A stretch of DNA of 64,000 nucleotides from Acidobacteriota bacterium (lineage in GTDB: Bacteria; Acidobacteriota; Thermoanaerobaculia; UBA5066; Gp7-AA6): contig JAIVJS010000012.1 in NCBI GenBank assembly GCA_020199905.1, positions 37,638 to 101,637 of the forward strand, read 5' to 3'. The position numbers and the translations under genes are program-made. Numbering within the stretch: position 1 is the stretch's first letter; each line of letters starts with the position of its first letter. Under the pieces are notes generated by a model. It had not been told where the DNA came from. It worked only from the letters and a program-made list of their open reading frames with translations, and ran no database searches. This document shows positions 26,464-36,133 of the stretch, in pieces.

Positions 26464-27606
26464 TCATTTGCCGAAGATCGACTTGAGCTTCGGCGCGAGC
26501 GTACGGAGAAAGTCTTCCATCACCTTGTCTTCGAGCCAGGTGATCTCCGTCCCGTCGATGAAGTACGTCGGGGTCGAGTTGACGCCGAGCCGGTAGCCCT
26601 CCTCGATCTCGTGCCGGACGCGCGAGAAGCTTGCCTCCTGCAGGTAGCAGGCGAGGAAATCCGCGGACGAGATCCCTTCCGCTCCCGCGCTCGTCACCGC
26701 GATCTCGTCGATCCCGGAGACCGTCATGCTCTCCTGCCGCGCATAGACCTGCTCCTTGAAGCGGAAGAACGCGGGCGCTCCGGCGGACCTGAAGATGCAG
26801 TCGCCCGCGGAGGCGGCCTTCATGGCCCACACGTGGCCGAACCACAGAGGAAAAAACTTGTAATGCCGCCGCGCGTTGGCGATTCCGGAATTCACTTCGA
26901 GCAGCTTGTCCATCTGGAGGCCGCGCATCTTGCAGTAGCCGCATTCCATGTCCGCGAACTCGACGATCGAGACCGCCGCCTCGGGCTTGCCGCTCGCGCG
27001 ACCGAGTGAAAGGTCGATGTGGCGGCGCCTCTCCTCGCGCGGGTCCATGCGGAAATCCCGGAAGACTCCCTGAAGGAACCGGCTTCCATCCGCGGAAACG
27101 TAGCCGGGCATCCGGACCGGGCCGTATCCCGTCTCGACGGCGACGTTGACCCCCCTGTAGGGAGGGGCGTCCCGCTCGGGAGCCAGTTGCGGCGTGACCT
27201 TCGTCCGGAAGAGGCCGGAAAATTTCTCTCCGACCCATGAAAGGTCCGCGGCGGAGCGGATCGGCTTCGGCGCCGGATTCGCAACCGAGTCGCCTTCGAA
27301 GAACCACTTCCCATCGTCGGAAACGTAGCAGGTCCGGTCGACATTCAGCTTCTCGTAGCGCCCCTTCCGGACGACCTTGTAACCCTGCATGCCGGGAAGG
27401 CGCTCGGCCGACTTCGTCACCGTGATGCGGCTGTCCGGGTCCCACGAAAGGAAGCGGAGCGCGTACGTCTGAAGCTGCGCCTCGACGCCCGCCGCCGCCG
27501 GCGCCTGGGCAGCCGCCGGACGGGCGGCCGCTTTCTGCGGGGGGGCGGCCGCGACTGCCCCGAGGGCCGCCGCAACGAGCACGGCCGTGACGATTCTCTT
27601 CTTCAT
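26464..27606 (-). CDS. DsbA-family thioredoxin-fold protein (secreted)
   Basis: A 380-residue periplasmic protein. Residues 1-21 are a signal peptide (RIVTAVLVAAALGAVAAA) followed by an Ala/Pro linker. Residues about 45-190 are a domain of unknown type with YVSDDGKWFFEGD. Residues about 205-370 form a DsbA-like thioredoxin fold: VSIVEFADMECGYCKMRG (CGYC active site), FFPLWFGHVWAMKAA and the cis-proline loop GVNSTPTYFIDG. It probably oxidises or isomerises disulfides. GAGGAG lies 4 bases before ATG 27606. It follows the phosphodiesterase gene after 8 bases. The gene at 29645 has the same overall plan. Confidence 0.88.
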   Translation of the reverse strand: MKKRIVTAVLVAAALGAVAAAPPQKAAARPAAAQAPAAAGVEAQLQTYALRFLSWDPDSRITVTKSAERLPGMQGYKVVRKGRYEKLNVDRTCYVSDDGKWFFEGDSVANPAPKPIRSAADLSWVGEKFSGLFRTKVTPQLAPERDAPPYRGVNVAVETGYGPVRMPGYVSADGSRFLQGVFRDFRMDPREERRRHIDLSLGRASGKPEAAVSIVEFADMECGYCKMRGLQMDKLLEVNSGIANARRHYKFFPLWFGHVWAMKAASAGDCIFRSAGAPAFFRFKEQVYARQESMTVSGIDEIAVTSAGAEGISSADFLACYLQEASFSRVRHEIEEGYRLGVNSTPTYFIDGTEITWLEDKVMEDFLRTLAPKLKSIFGK

Positions 27607-27614
27607 GTGTCTCC

Positions 27615-29648
27615 TCAAGATCGGGGAGGCGCTCCCCCGCGGACGACCCGGAGGGATTCGACCACCCCGGGCTGGCTGGCATTCATCGCCAGAGAACGTT
27701 GAAAGAGGCGCTCCGCTTCCTCGCGCTCCCCGAGGCAGGTGTGAAAAAGGCCGAGGGCGTTCAAGGTCTCGACGTCGCGCGTGGCGGTCTCGAAGGTCCT
27801 CAGGGCGTCCAGAGCCCCCGCGCAGTCGCGCGACCGGAATCGCGCCAGGGCCGCTTCCCGCGCGACGGACTCGTTCGCCGGAATCTCGCGCAGGGCCCTC
27901 TCCGCCAGGGCACGCGCCTCCCGGGTCTTCCCGCGCCGCTCGTAGTCGTCCGCCCACTGGCGGAGGGTGCCGGGCGGGTCCGCATGCCCGGCGGCCAGGG
28001 ACCGGAAGAGCCACTCCTGCGCCTGGGCGTCTTTCCCCGCCGTGCGCTCGAGCACCGCCAGATTGAACATCGGCGAATGATAGTCGGGACGCAGCTCGAG
28101 CGCCTTGAGAAATGCGGCGCGGGCCGCCGGCAGGTCCCGCTCGCTCTCCCGCTCGTACAGTCCGAGATTGTTCCAGGCGCCCTCGGTGCGGCCGGGAAGC
28201 TCTCCGCCCGGGGGCGCGAGCGGTCTGGTCTCGGAGCCCGAGAGATAGCCGAGAGCGAGCAGCTTCTTCGCGTACTCCGACGCCTGCGCGGAGGACATCT
28301 CCTGCGCCTCGACCCGCCTCACCTGCACCTTCGAGGCGACGTCCGCCCGGGGCGGCGGCTTCAGATCCGAGAACGCCGCGGAGACGGGACGCCCCGGCAT
28401 GCGCCGGTCCGCGGCCAGCCCCAGGAGCGCGAGAACGGTCGGCGCCGGATCGAACATCGACAGGTTCGAGGCGGACTTTCCGGGCTTCACCCGCTCCCCC
28501 CACGCGGCAAAGACGCCATCGAGACGATGCCAGAACGCCGCCGTGCTCCAGTTGAGCGACGACCGCTCGCAGGGCCGGTCCGCTCCCCACTTGAAGCCGT
28601 GATCGGACTGAACGATCAGCGTCGCGTGATCCTCCCCGGCGCGGCGCATCCACTGGCCGAGCATCCGATCGATGACCGCGTAGTACTCGTCCACGGCGCG
28701 GCCGTACCGGGCGAAATCCGCCTCCGGCGTGCACGCCAGACGCGGGGGCGCATCCGAGCCGAACACGTGGCCGATCTCGTCCGTTCCCTCGAGGTAGAGC
28801 ATCGTCAGGTCCGGCAGGTTCCGGTCGTAGAGGTCGCGAGCCGCGCGGTGCGAGACGCGGGTGGCGCCCACGATGCGGGAGAGCGCGACGATCGGGTTCT
28901 CCATGCCGGCGCCGCTCGCGAGGGCCTGCTCGACCTCGCCAGCCGGCACGTCGATGAAGCGCGAGAGCTCCGCGGGGGGCACGCGCCCGTCGCGCGCGAT
29001 GACCTGCGCGACTCCCCCTTCCAGCGCCGCGGGCCAGGCGACTCCGGACAGCGGGAGCCTGTCGTACAGGATGGGGCTCGCGTGATCGGTCAGAAAAAAC
29101 CCGTTCACCTCTTCCGCCGGATGCGTGGCCCACCACCCGACGACACCCACTTTTTTCCCCGCCGACGAGGCGAGGTTCCACACGGCCGGCACGCGGCGCG
29201 AGCGTCCCGAGATCGGAACCTTCTGCCCGCTCTTCGGGTCCACCTCCTGGAAGTCGAGGACGCCGTGCTCCATGGGCGAGACCCCCGTGGCCACCGTCGT
29301 CCAGACGATCGGCGAGAGGATCGGCACAAAGCTCGTGATCCGCGAAGACCAGCCGGTCGAGACGAGCCGGGTCCAGTGCGGCATCTTCCCGGCGCGGGAG
29401 AGCCGGTCGAGGATCTCCCAGTCGAGCCCGTCGAGCCCGATCCAGAGGACGGGCCGGGGGCCGCCGTCGGGCCGTCGCGCGCGCGTGGCGACATCGGCCG
29501 TCTCCACCGCCGGCAGGGCGGCGGCGGGCGCTTTGGGGGGCACGGCCGAGGGGGTCGCCTTGCCCGACCGCCGCTCGGATCGGCCGCAGGAAAGCGCGAG
29601 GCCGCAGACCAGAAGGGCCAGAAGAGACCGACCCGCCCTTCCCTTCAA
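27615..29648 (-). CDS. Alkaline-phosphatase-superfamily phosphodiesterase with TPR tail
   Basis: A 677-residue exported protein. A hydrophobic N-terminus ending in LALSC suggests a lipoprotein, though the lipobox is imperfect. Residues about 65-420 are a type I phosphodiesterase/nucleotide-pyrophosphatase domain: VLWIGLDGLDWEIL (metal Asp), SPIVWTTVATGVSPMEHG (Thr nucleophile), TDEIGHVFG and VQSDHGFKWGAD (Asp-His). Residues about 480-677 are TPR-like repeats (AWNNLGLYERESERDLPAARAAFLKALELRPDY). The substrate is not evident; related proteins act on lipid or nucleotide phosphodiesters. The TTG start overlaps the upstream DsbA-like stop (TTGA). Confidence 0.87.
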   Translation of the reverse strand: MKGRAGRSLLALLVCGLALSCGRSERRSGKATPSAVPPKAPAAALPAVETADVATRARRPDGGPRPVLWIGLDGLDWEILDRLSRAGKMPHWTRLVSTGWSSRITSFVPILSPIVWTTVATGVSPMEHGVLDFQEVDPKSGQKVPISGRSRRVPAVWNLASSAGKKVGVVGWWATHPAEEVNGFFLTDHASPILYDRLPLSGVAWPAALEGGVAQVIARDGRVPPAELSRFIDVPAGEVEQALASGAGMENPIVALSRIVGATRVSHRAARDLYDRNLPDLTMLYLEGTDEIGHVFGSDAPPRLACTPEADFARYGRAVDEYYAVIDRMLGQWMRRAGEDHATLIVQSDHGFKWGADRPCERSSLNWSTAAFWHRLDGVFAAWGERVKPGKSASNLSMFDPAPTVLALLGLAADRRMPGRPVSAAFSDLKPPPRADVASKVQVRRVEAQEMSSAQASEYAKKLLALGYLSGSETRPLAPPGGELPGRTEGAWNNLGLYERESERDLPAARAAFLKALELRPDYHSPMFNLAVLERTAGKDAQAQEWLFRSLAAGHADPPGTLRQWADDYERRGKTREARALAERALREIPANESVAREAALARFRSRDCAGALDALRTFETATRDVETLNALGLFHTCLGEREEAERLFQRSLAMNASQPGVVESLRVVRGGAPPRS

Positions 29649-30757
29649 CGGATGTCCGGCGCGGGAGAGGGGGCCCTCTTCGCGGACGGTCCGCCGCGAG
29701 CGAGGAAGACGGCGTTCTCGAGAAGGCCTCGCTCGCCCGGGACGAGCCGGCCGTCCAGAACGAAGGCCGGCGTTCCGTGGATGCCGAGGCGAAGGGCGAG
29801 CTCGATGTCGTGGAGGACCCGGTCACGCGCGCGATGGCTCACGACCTCCGCGCGGAACGACTCGACGGCGCCGGCGCCTTCCGCGACGTCGGCCGCGAGC
29901 TGGCGCGCCGAGGCCGCCGTCATTCCTTGGGGGCGCTCGAAAATCATCTCCTGGTAACGGGCATAAAGCGCGGGGTCGGCGGCGGCGAGCCCGGCCGCCG
30001 ACTCGGCCGCTGCGAACGCCCAGTCGTGGGCCTGCACGAGCGGCAGGAAATGAACGTCGAGCGCTCCGCCGGACCGGGCGACAGCGAGCCGGACCTCCGG
30101 AGCGCGAAGGCGGCAACGCTCGCACTGGAAGTCGAGGAACTCTGCCACGTAGAACGAGCCCCGATCGGGCCGGATCCCGGGGCGGTCGGAGAGGAGCGCG
30201 CGGCGCCACCGCGCCGCTCCCTCACCGACGGGACGGAACTCGCCGAGAAGCAGCGTCGCGCCATCCGCCGAGATGAACCCGGGGCGGGCGGCGAACGCGT
30301 CCTGGTCCTGCCGGAGAAAGAGCGTCATCGGCAGCAGCGGGCCGGTTCCGGGAGCCGGTCCGTCGATCCGCACGGCAACCCCGAAGGCCTCCTGAAGCGA
30401 CGCGCGGATGACGGGAAGGTCGGAACCCGCGTCGAAGGGATGGCGCGCCGCGGCGCGCGACGCGTCGTGAAGGACCTCTCCCAGAAAGACCTGGTCCTTC
30501 ACGGAGTCGTAGAGCGTCACGCTCGATTCCTCGCGAACCCGGGCCGTACCGCCCGCCTCCGCGACGCGCTCCACCCGAAACGCCGAAAATCCGGCAACCG
30601 TCACGTCGCGGGCAGGCGATACCGCAACGTGAGTCCCGGGAACCGCCGCGTACCAGTCGGCGAAGTAAGCCGTCAGCCTCTCGACGACCGACGCCGGCGC
30701 CGCCCATAGCGGCGCGGCAAGGCAGAGGCCAGACAGGGAAAAGAGAAGTTTCCGCAC
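29645..30757 (-). CDS. Second DsbA-like secreted protein
   Basis: A 370-residue exported protein with signal peptide MRKLLFSLSGLCLAAPLWAA. The middle (about residues 45-195) is a divergent domain containing PGFISADGATLLLGEF, which parallels SADGSRFLQGVF in the 26464 gene, so the two are likely paralogs. The C-terminal thioredoxin fold has FYVAEFLDFQCERCRLRAPE (CERC active site) and LGIHGTPAFVLDG. The CERC centre differs from CGYC in the paralog, implying different redox potentials. A GTG start gives MRKLLF. It is the first gene of the three-gene operon 30757-26464. Confidence 0.86.
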   Translation of the reverse strand: MRKLLFSLSGLCLAAPLWAAPASVVERLTAYFADWYAAVPGTHVAVSPARDVTVAGFSAFRVERVAEAGGTARVREESSVTLYDSVKDQVFLGEVLHDASRAAARHPFDAGSDLPVIRASLQEAFGVAVRIDGPAPGTGPLLPMTLFLRQDQDAFAARPGFISADGATLLLGEFRPVGEGAARWRRALLSDRPGIRPDRGSFYVAEFLDFQCERCRLRAPEVRLAVARSGGALDVHFLPLVQAHDWAFAAAESAAGLAAADPALYARYQEMIFERPQGMTAASARQLAADVAEGAGAVESFRAEVVSHRARDRVLHDIELALRLGIHGTPAFVLDGRLVPGERGLLENAVFLARGGPSAKRAPSPAPDIR

Positions 30758-30791
30758 GAACCCGATGATAGTGGACGGCGCCCTTCCGGAC

Positions 30792-30819
30792 GGTCAACGC
30801 TCAACGCTTGACGCTCAAC
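30792..30819 (+). repeat. Heptamer array containing a GWxTD-gene stop codon
   Basis: Units GGTCAAC, GCTCAAC, GCTTGAC and GCTCAAC. The TGA of the minus-strand gene (30815-30817) is inside the last unit. Confidence 0.9.
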
Positions 30820-31888
30820 CTTTCCTCGCCGGCACCCTCGCGCGATCGAGGGACGTCAGAACGCGCGTGTCCCTCTGAAGCACGTTCTGTCCGTACCCCT
30901 GCTTGGTGACGAACTCGAAGCTCACCTCCGGATAGGGAATTTCTTTCGGAAGGTTGGCGCGCTGGTAATGCCAGATCTCCACCCAGTTGGAAGCCCCCTG
31001 GTGGATCGTCGCCCCGGGACCGGTCACCTTATCCACCCGAGCCGCCTTGTCGGTGTTGGATCCTCCGCCCTGGCCGGCGGCCCGGATCTCCGACGGGTTG
31101 TACCGCGAGAGGCCGGACGCGTCCGAGACGTCCTCTCCGGTCTTCAGAGGTTTTCGTCCACTGTAGGTGGGAGGCCCGAGGAGAACGAAGACCATGCCCC
31201 GGTCCGTCAGGCTGCCCCGCACCTCGTTCTGGGTGAACCGCTCGTCGGCGAACGCGACGCGGCGCTCGAACTCTTCCCGAAGCTCGTTCTCGGGAGTCTC
31301 CGCGCGTGGATCCCTCGACTTCCAGAAGGCCGTAATGAATTCCGAGCGCGAGAGCGGATCGGAGAGAACGGTGAAGTCCCGCCTTTCGGACGCCGTCAGA
31401 AGCCACCGCACGGGTCCCTCCGCCCAGGCCTCCGACGCGTCGTTGGGAGGGTCTCGTTTGACGCTCGAGAAGGAGCGGTAGGTGGACGCGAGAGATCCCT
31501 CTTCGGCGGCCGCCGCCACGGGGGCGGCGATCGAGCGCCGGGCGCCCTCGATCGCCTCGACGACCGGCTTCGGATAGATGGCGGGATCGACGCGCGCGTT
31601 GGGCTGGTGCGCGAGATAGGCCTCGAAGGCCGACCTCGCCTCGGCGTCGCGCTTCAACATCGCGAGATTCGCGCCGCGGTAGAAGAGCAGGGCGGGGGCC
31701 ATGCGCTCCGCCTCGCGCGGGTCGCGGCGGCTCTCCGCGTCCAGCTGATCGAGAGTTTCGAGGGAACGGGCGTAGGCGCCGACGCGGAACTGCTCCTTCG
31801 CCTTCTGGAAGAGGTCAGGCAGCGCGGCGAGGGCCCCGAAGGCCATCACTGCGCTCACGAGGGCCAAGAGCGAAAGACGTCGCGCCAT
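30815..31888 (-). CDS. GWxTD domain protein with TPR-like N-terminus
   Basis: A 357-residue secreted protein. Residues 1-22 are a signal peptide (LSLLALVSAVMAFGALAA). Residues about 25-110 form two TPR-like helix pairs (FRVGAYARSLETLDQLD, FYRGANLAMLKRDAEARSAFEAYL). Residues about 150-330 are the GWxTD domain (WAEGPVRWLLTASERRDFTVLSDPLSRSEFI, FWKSRDPRAETPENELREEFERRVAFAD, DRGMVFVLLGPPT). The function of the domain is unknown; it is common in Acidobacteriota-type genomes. GGAGGAGG lies 5 bases before ATG 31888. It follows a TonB receptor gene and its terminator. A truncated paralog lies at 35162. Confidence 0.9.
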   Translation of the reverse strand: MARRLSLLALVSAVMAFGALAALPDLFQKAKEQFRVGAYARSLETLDQLDAESRRDPREAERMAPALLFYRGANLAMLKRDAEARSAFEAYLAHQPNARVDPAIYPKPVVEAIEGARRSIAAPVAAAAEEGSLASTYRSFSSVKRDPPNDASEAWAEGPVRWLLTASERRDFTVLSDPLSRSEFITAFWKSRDPRAETPENELREEFERRVAFADERFTQNEVRGSLTDRGMVFVLLGPPTYSGRKPLKTGEDVSDASGLSRYNPSEIRAAGQGGGSNTDKAARVDKVTGPGATIHQGASNWVEIWHYQRANLPKEIPYPEVSFEFVTKQGYGQNVLQRDTRVLTSLDRARVPARKG

Positions 31889-31927
31889 AACGCCTCCTCC
31901 CCGAATTCTAAGGCCGCAGAGCCGGGC

Positions 31928-31957
31928 AAAAAAAAGGGGGGCGTTGCCGCCCCCCCG
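31928..31957 (-). terminator. Rho-independent terminator after TonB receptor 1
   Basis: On the minus strand, GGGGGGCGGCAACGCCCCCC is followed by eight T residues. It lies 20 bases past the receptor stop and before the GWxTD gene, so read-through or a separate promoter must serve the latter. Confidence 0.92.
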
Positions 31958-31976
31958 GGTGTGATAGCCGAGAGTC

Positions 31977-34904
31977 CTAGAAGGCGACCTTGATCGATCC
32001 CCGGAAAAGCCTCGGATCCTGCCGCTGGGTGATCTTCCCGAAGTTGGAGTTGGTCTGCTGCTGATTCGGGTCGAAGAGCGAAGCCGGGTAGTTCGCCGGC
32101 TGGCTCGTCGAGAAACGGACGTCCTCCAGCGTCTCTGTCTGCCGGTTCAGAAGGTTGAAGACGTACGCCTGCAGCGTCACCGTGACGGGTCCTAAGGCGA
32201 TCGGATAGCCGAGGGTCAGGTTGGCCTCGTAGGTGGCGGGAAGACGCTTCGCGCTGCCGCGCTCGACGAGCTGGACCTCGGCGCCGTAGCCGGAGTTGAA
32301 GTACCCCTGCTTGTTGAGCGGAGCGCCCGACTGCACGTAGGTCTGCAGGCCGACGAACAGCTTGAACGGCGTCGTGTAGGAAAGGTCGAGCCGGAGGTTG
32401 TGCGGCCGGTCGAGGAAGAGCTTGCCGTAGTTGTTGACGTTGAACGCCGCGTAGTCGAAGTCGGCGTTGATGCCGGGGTCCGTCTGGCCGCGGCCCTCAC
32501 GGACCTCGCCGTCATAGTTGCCGCGCAGCGAGGAGAAGACGTAGGACGCCTGGGCCCAGAACGTCTGAGAGAAGGACTTGCGCCCGACCAACTCGATTCC
32601 GCGGTAGATCCGGCGAGCCCTCGGCGTGGCCGGGATGCTTTCTCCGCAGGCGGCCGCTTTGCCATCCAGACCGTTGCAGCCCGGGATCGCCCCCCGGGAG
32701 ATCGCTCCGGAAGAACCGGGATTGATGAGAGCGCAGGTGTTGAAGTTGGTTTCCGCACGTTCGCCGTCCAGGTCGCACCTGTCTTCGATCACTTGACCCA
32801 GGTTGCGGTAGGTCCCCTTGATCCCGACGGAAAGCGTCGGGTCGAGCAGCATCTCGCCGCCGATCGTGAACTCATCCTGATAGATCCCCTTGATTCCGGC
32901 TTCGGAGGGCTCGGTGAAAGCACCCCCCTGAACGAACGGCTTCGAGTGGCCGATGACGGCTGCATCCTGGTGCGTGTTGATCGGGTCGAAGTTGAAGGTC
33001 GTCACCTGAGTCTGCGCCCCGTAGGCCCGGACGTTCAAGTCCGTCGGGATCGCGTAGTAGAAGCGGCCGAAGAACCCGTAGATCTTGGCCGCGCCATTGC
33101 CTTTGGGATCCCAGATCACGCCGACGCGCGGCTGCCACTCGTTCTTGGTCTTGATGGCGGTCGTGCCCGTGTAGTCCTGGACGTCTTCCTGATCCCACCG
33201 GATTCCCGCGTTGAAAGTCAGGCCGGGAATCACCTTCCAGGAGTCCTGAAAGTACGCTCCGTAGTTGATGGACTTCGGCGTCACGGTGTTGTCGATCGGG
33301 TCCTGCGAGGAAGCGCCGGCGGAGAAGAAGTCGTGCTCGTAGTAGGTCTGGCCGTACTCGTTGAGTTTCGTGACCTGCTGGCCGCCCGTGTAATACGTAA
33401 TCGCGGTCGTCTTGCCGATCTCATAATCGCCACCCGCTTTCACCTCGTGGGTGCCGAAGTAGAAGGCCAGGTCGCCGCGATACTGGTTGCGGTTCGACCG
33501 GTTGTTCCGCGTCGGCCCGAAAATCTGGCCGAAGCCGCCGGTTGTGGACCGCGACGAAGCGGGCTGGACGCACGGAGTCGTCGCCGTCCCTCCGGTGCAG
33601 GTGAAGTCGTCCACCCGGATGCCGGAGCCGGCGCCCGAAGGCGTCAGCTGATAGCGGTCCTCGTGGTGCGAAGCCTGAAGAGTCAGAAGGCCGAGCGACC
33701 CGAAGAGCTGGTTGAATCTCAGCCCTCCGTCCTGGCCTCCGACGTCGCGGCGAGACTCGTAAGTGCGGGGATCGAAGCTCGTGATGCTCGCGACTCGGGC
33801 GTGCCGCGGGTCGGCGTTGGCGGCGCCTTCGATGATCGTCGGATCCGCGAAGGCCGTCGCGACCAGCGTGCTCCCCTGCGCGATGTTCCAGGTGAGCTTT
33901 CCGGAATAGAGGTTGTCCGTCTCGTCGAGCTTGAATTTGGCCGACGTGGGGATGGCGGAGCTCGCCACCGCCCGCGAAACCGTTCCGGGGTTGTTGACCC
34001 GGTCGAAAGCGGCGAAGAACCAGAGGTGGTCCTTAAAAATGAAACCGCCGACGTCCGCTCCGAAGTCCGTGCGCTTGTAGTCGGAGATCACCATGCCGGT
34101 CAGTGAGTCCTGAGGAGTGATTTTGCGGTCCGACTGCGTCTTGAAGGAGTCGTAGTAACCGAACGCGTCGCCGTGGAACTCGTTGCCACCCGACTTCGTG
34201 ATGACGTTGATGACGCCGCCCAGCGCGCGCCCGTACTCGGCCTGATAGCCGCCCGTCTTCACCTCGACCTCCTGGATGAACTCGGTGTTGATCGATTTGC
34301 CCTGGAATCCCTTGATGACGTTGGTCGTGTTGACTCCATCGATCACGTATTGATTCTCGACGGACGTCGCGCCGTAGACGGTCAACGCCAGCGCGCGTCC
34401 CTGCGTCTCGCCTCTGTCCGTGTTGACGCCGGGGTTCGAGCGCACGATGTCGGCGTAATTGCGCGCGACCGGCAGCCGCTCGATGACCTTCGCCGAGTAG
34501 CTGCTCCCGGTGGTCGTGTTGGTCACGTCCACCAGAGGCGCCTCGCCGCTGACGACGACTTCCTCTTTCGCCGTGATGCGCATCGTCAGGTTGACGGTGG
34601 CGGTGGCATCCAGGGTGACCGGCACGCTGCGTTCCGCGGTCGAGAAACCCGACAGCGTCGCCTTCACCGTGTAGGTTCCGGGGGAAAGGGACGGAAAACG
34701 GTAGGTGCCGTTTCCACTCGTCACGACGACCCGGGTCCCCTGAAGAGCGGGACTCGTCGCTTCGACGGTCACGCCCGGGAGCGGCTTCCCGTCATTGTCG
34801 TTGACCGCCCCCGTGATGGAGCCCGTGGTCTGGGCGACAGCCGCGGGTCCGGTTGCCAAGAGACAGATCGCCACGAGAATGAGAATCGGGGTGAACTTGC
34901 GCAT
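31977..34904 (-). CDS. TonB-dependent receptor with carboxypeptidase-regulatory domain (copy 1)
   Basis: A 975-residue outer-membrane receptor. Residues 1-25 are a signal peptide (TPILILVAICLLATGPAAVAQ). A CarboxypepD_reg domain follows (GSITGAVNDNDGKPLPGVTV to LSGFSTAERSV). The plug region contains VERLPVARNYADIVRSNPGV-like sequence, YVIDGVNTTNVIKGFQG and EFIQEVEVKTGGYQAEYGRALGGVINVITKSGGN. The remainder is a 22-strand-type barrel ending KVAF, with a terminal aromatic residue. AAGGAGGAGG lies just before ATG 34904. Substrate unknown; in Acidobacteriota such receptors often serve carbohydrate or peptide uptake. About half of the residues match copy 2 at 36189. Confidence 0.93.
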   Translation of the reverse strand: MRKFTPILILVAICLLATGPAAVAQTTGSITGAVNDNDGKPLPGVTVEATSPALQGTRVVVTSGNGTYRFPSLSPGTYTVKATLSGFSTAERSVPVTLDATATVNLTMRITAKEEVVVSGEAPLVDVTNTTTGSSYSAKVIERLPVARNYADIVRSNPGVNTDRGETQGRALALTVYGATSVENQYVIDGVNTTNVIKGFQGKSINTEFIQEVEVKTGGYQAEYGRALGGVINVITKSGGNEFHGDAFGYYDSFKTQSDRKITPQDSLTGMVISDYKRTDFGADVGGFIFKDHLWFFAAFDRVNNPGTVSRAVASSAIPTSAKFKLDETDNLYSGKLTWNIAQGSTLVATAFADPTIIEGAANADPRHARVASITSFDPRTYESRRDVGGQDGGLRFNQLFGSLGLLTLQASHHEDRYQLTPSGAGSGIRVDDFTCTGGTATTPCVQPASSRSTTGGFGQIFGPTRNNRSNRNQYRGDLAFYFGTHEVKAGGDYEIGKTTAITYYTGGQQVTKLNEYGQTYYEHDFFSAGASSQDPIDNTVTPKSINYGAYFQDSWKVIPGLTFNAGIRWDQEDVQDYTGTTAIKTKNEWQPRVGVIWDPKGNGAAKIYGFFGRFYYAIPTDLNVRAYGAQTQVTTFNFDPINTHQDAAVIGHSKPFVQGGAFTEPSEAGIKGIYQDEFTIGGEMLLDPTLSVGIKGTYRNLGQVIEDRCDLDGERAETNFNTCALINPGSSGAISRGAIPGCNGLDGKAAACGESIPATPRARRIYRGIELVGRKSFSQTFWAQASYVFSSLRGNYDGEVREGRGQTDPGINADFDYAAFNVNNYGKLFLDRPHNLRLDLSYTTPFKLFVGLQTYVQSGAPLNKQGYFNSGYGAEVQLVERGSAKRLPATYEANLTLGYPIALGPVTVTLQAYVFNLLNRQTETLEDVRFSTSQPANYPASLFDPNQQQTNSNFGKITQRQDPRLFRGSIKVAF

Positions 34905-35161
34905 GCCTCCTCCTTCAAAATGGGGATCCCGACGCGAAAGAATCTGCCGTCGTCTCACGAGTGAGTTGTCTTGTCGCTCGTTTCTGCCTGTCCGCAGCGT
35001 AGAACCGTCGCCCCAAAAGCGCAAGATGGCAGCGGATAATAGCGAAACGGACTCAGGGACCCTGACTTGCGCTGCGCCGAAACGTCACAGACTTCGCTCA
35101 GAAATTTGAAGAAAGTTCAAGTCCCGGGATTCGATTCAGGAAAGCCGACTCCGGAGGATGG
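34905..35161. promoter_or_regulatory. 257-base leader/promoter gap of TonB receptor 1
   Basis: AT-richer than its surroundings. It holds the ribosome site AAGGAGGAGG next to the start. On the minus strand a weak TTGCGC/TACGCT pair about 17 bases apart lies near 35000, and CTATTATCC near 35040; neither is convincing. No gene is seen. Confidence 0.4.
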
Positions 35162-35980
35162 TCAGCGCGTCGCCTGCACCCACGCCGCCCGGTCGAGAAG
35201 GCTCTTCCTCGCCGCGTCGATTGCCGAAAGAGACTGCTCTTCGCGCTGGAGGACGTTCTGCCCGTAGCCGCGGCGCGTGATGAAGTCGAAGTCCACCTGG
35301 TGATACGGGAGTCCCTTCGGAAGGGCTTCCCGGCGGTAATGCCAGATCTCGCGCCAGTCGACACCCGCCTGCGGCAGCTTGTTCGTCGGTCTCGTCATGT
35401 TGTCGACGATGACGCCCGATGAGCGCGGGTCTTTTCCGCTCTGAGCCAGGACCACGTCGTTTCGCGAAAAGCGCGACATCCCGGCGGGGTCCGAGGTGTC
35501 CTCACCGGTCGTAATCGGCCGGCGCCCCACCCAGGTGGGCGGCCCGAGCAGGATGAACACCATCCCGCGATCCGTCAGCGCCCCCCGGGTTTCCTCCTGG
35601 GTGAAGTGGGAATCCGCGAAGGCGACCCTCTTGTCGAATTCCTCTCGCAGCTCGTTGTCGGACGTTTCGGGCTTCGGATCGTGCGACCGCCAGAAGTTGA
35701 CGACGAACTCGCTTCTCGAAACCGGATCGGAGAGGCGGAGGAATTCGCGGCGGTCCTGGGGCGCCAGGAGAAAGCGGACCGGACCGTCGGCCCAGTCTTC
35801 CCCGAGCCTTTCCTCGCGGTCACCCTGCGGGCGGGAAAACACCTTGTAGGCGGAGGCCACCGATCCGCTTTCGGTCGGACGGACGCGTGTGACCGCGACC
35901 GAACGCCGCGCCTCGTCTAAGGCCTGAACCACGGGCTTCGGATAGACCGCCGGATCGATCACGACCGAGGGCTGATACAC
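35162..35980 (-). CDS. GWxTD domain protein, 5'-truncated paralog (possible pseudogene)
   Basis: The GWxTD domain is intact: WADGPVRFLLAPQDRREFLRLSDPVSRSEFVVNFW, HDPKPETSDNELREEFDKRVAFAD and DRGMVFILLGPPTWVG, closely matching the paralog at 30815. In-frame sequence continues upstream to about 36090 with paralog-like FYRGACLAALGRAAEARSQFEIYL. Further 5' there is no signal peptide, no first helix pair and no ATG; the homology stops beside the terminator of TonB receptor 2. I give the GTG at 35980 as the first in-frame start codon, but a protein begun there would lack export and TPR parts. Probably a relic of a duplicated TonB-GWxTD module. Confidence 0.7.
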   Translation of the reverse strand: MYQPSVVIDPAVYPKPVVQALDEARRSVAVTRVRPTESGSVASAYKVFSRPQGDREERLGEDWADGPVRFLLAPQDRREFLRLSDPVSRSEFVVNFWRSHDPKPETSDNELREEFDKRVAFADSHFTQEETRGALTDRGMVFILLGPPTWVGRRPITTGEDTSDPAGMSRFSRNDVVLAQSGKDPRSSGVIVDNMTRPTNKLPQAGVDWREIWHYRREALPKGLPYHQVDFDFITRRGYGQNVLQREEQSLSAIDAARKSLLDRAAWVQATR

Positions 35981-36133
35981 GAGGTAGATCTCGAACTGGC
36001 TTCTCGCTTCCGCCGCCCGGCCGAGCGCGGCGAGACACGCGCCCCGGTAGAACGCGAGGCCCGGACCGAGCGCCGTGCGGAAGGATTCGTTCTCGGCATT
36101 CTGCTTACGCCCGCGACGGAGGCCGGCGCGGGA

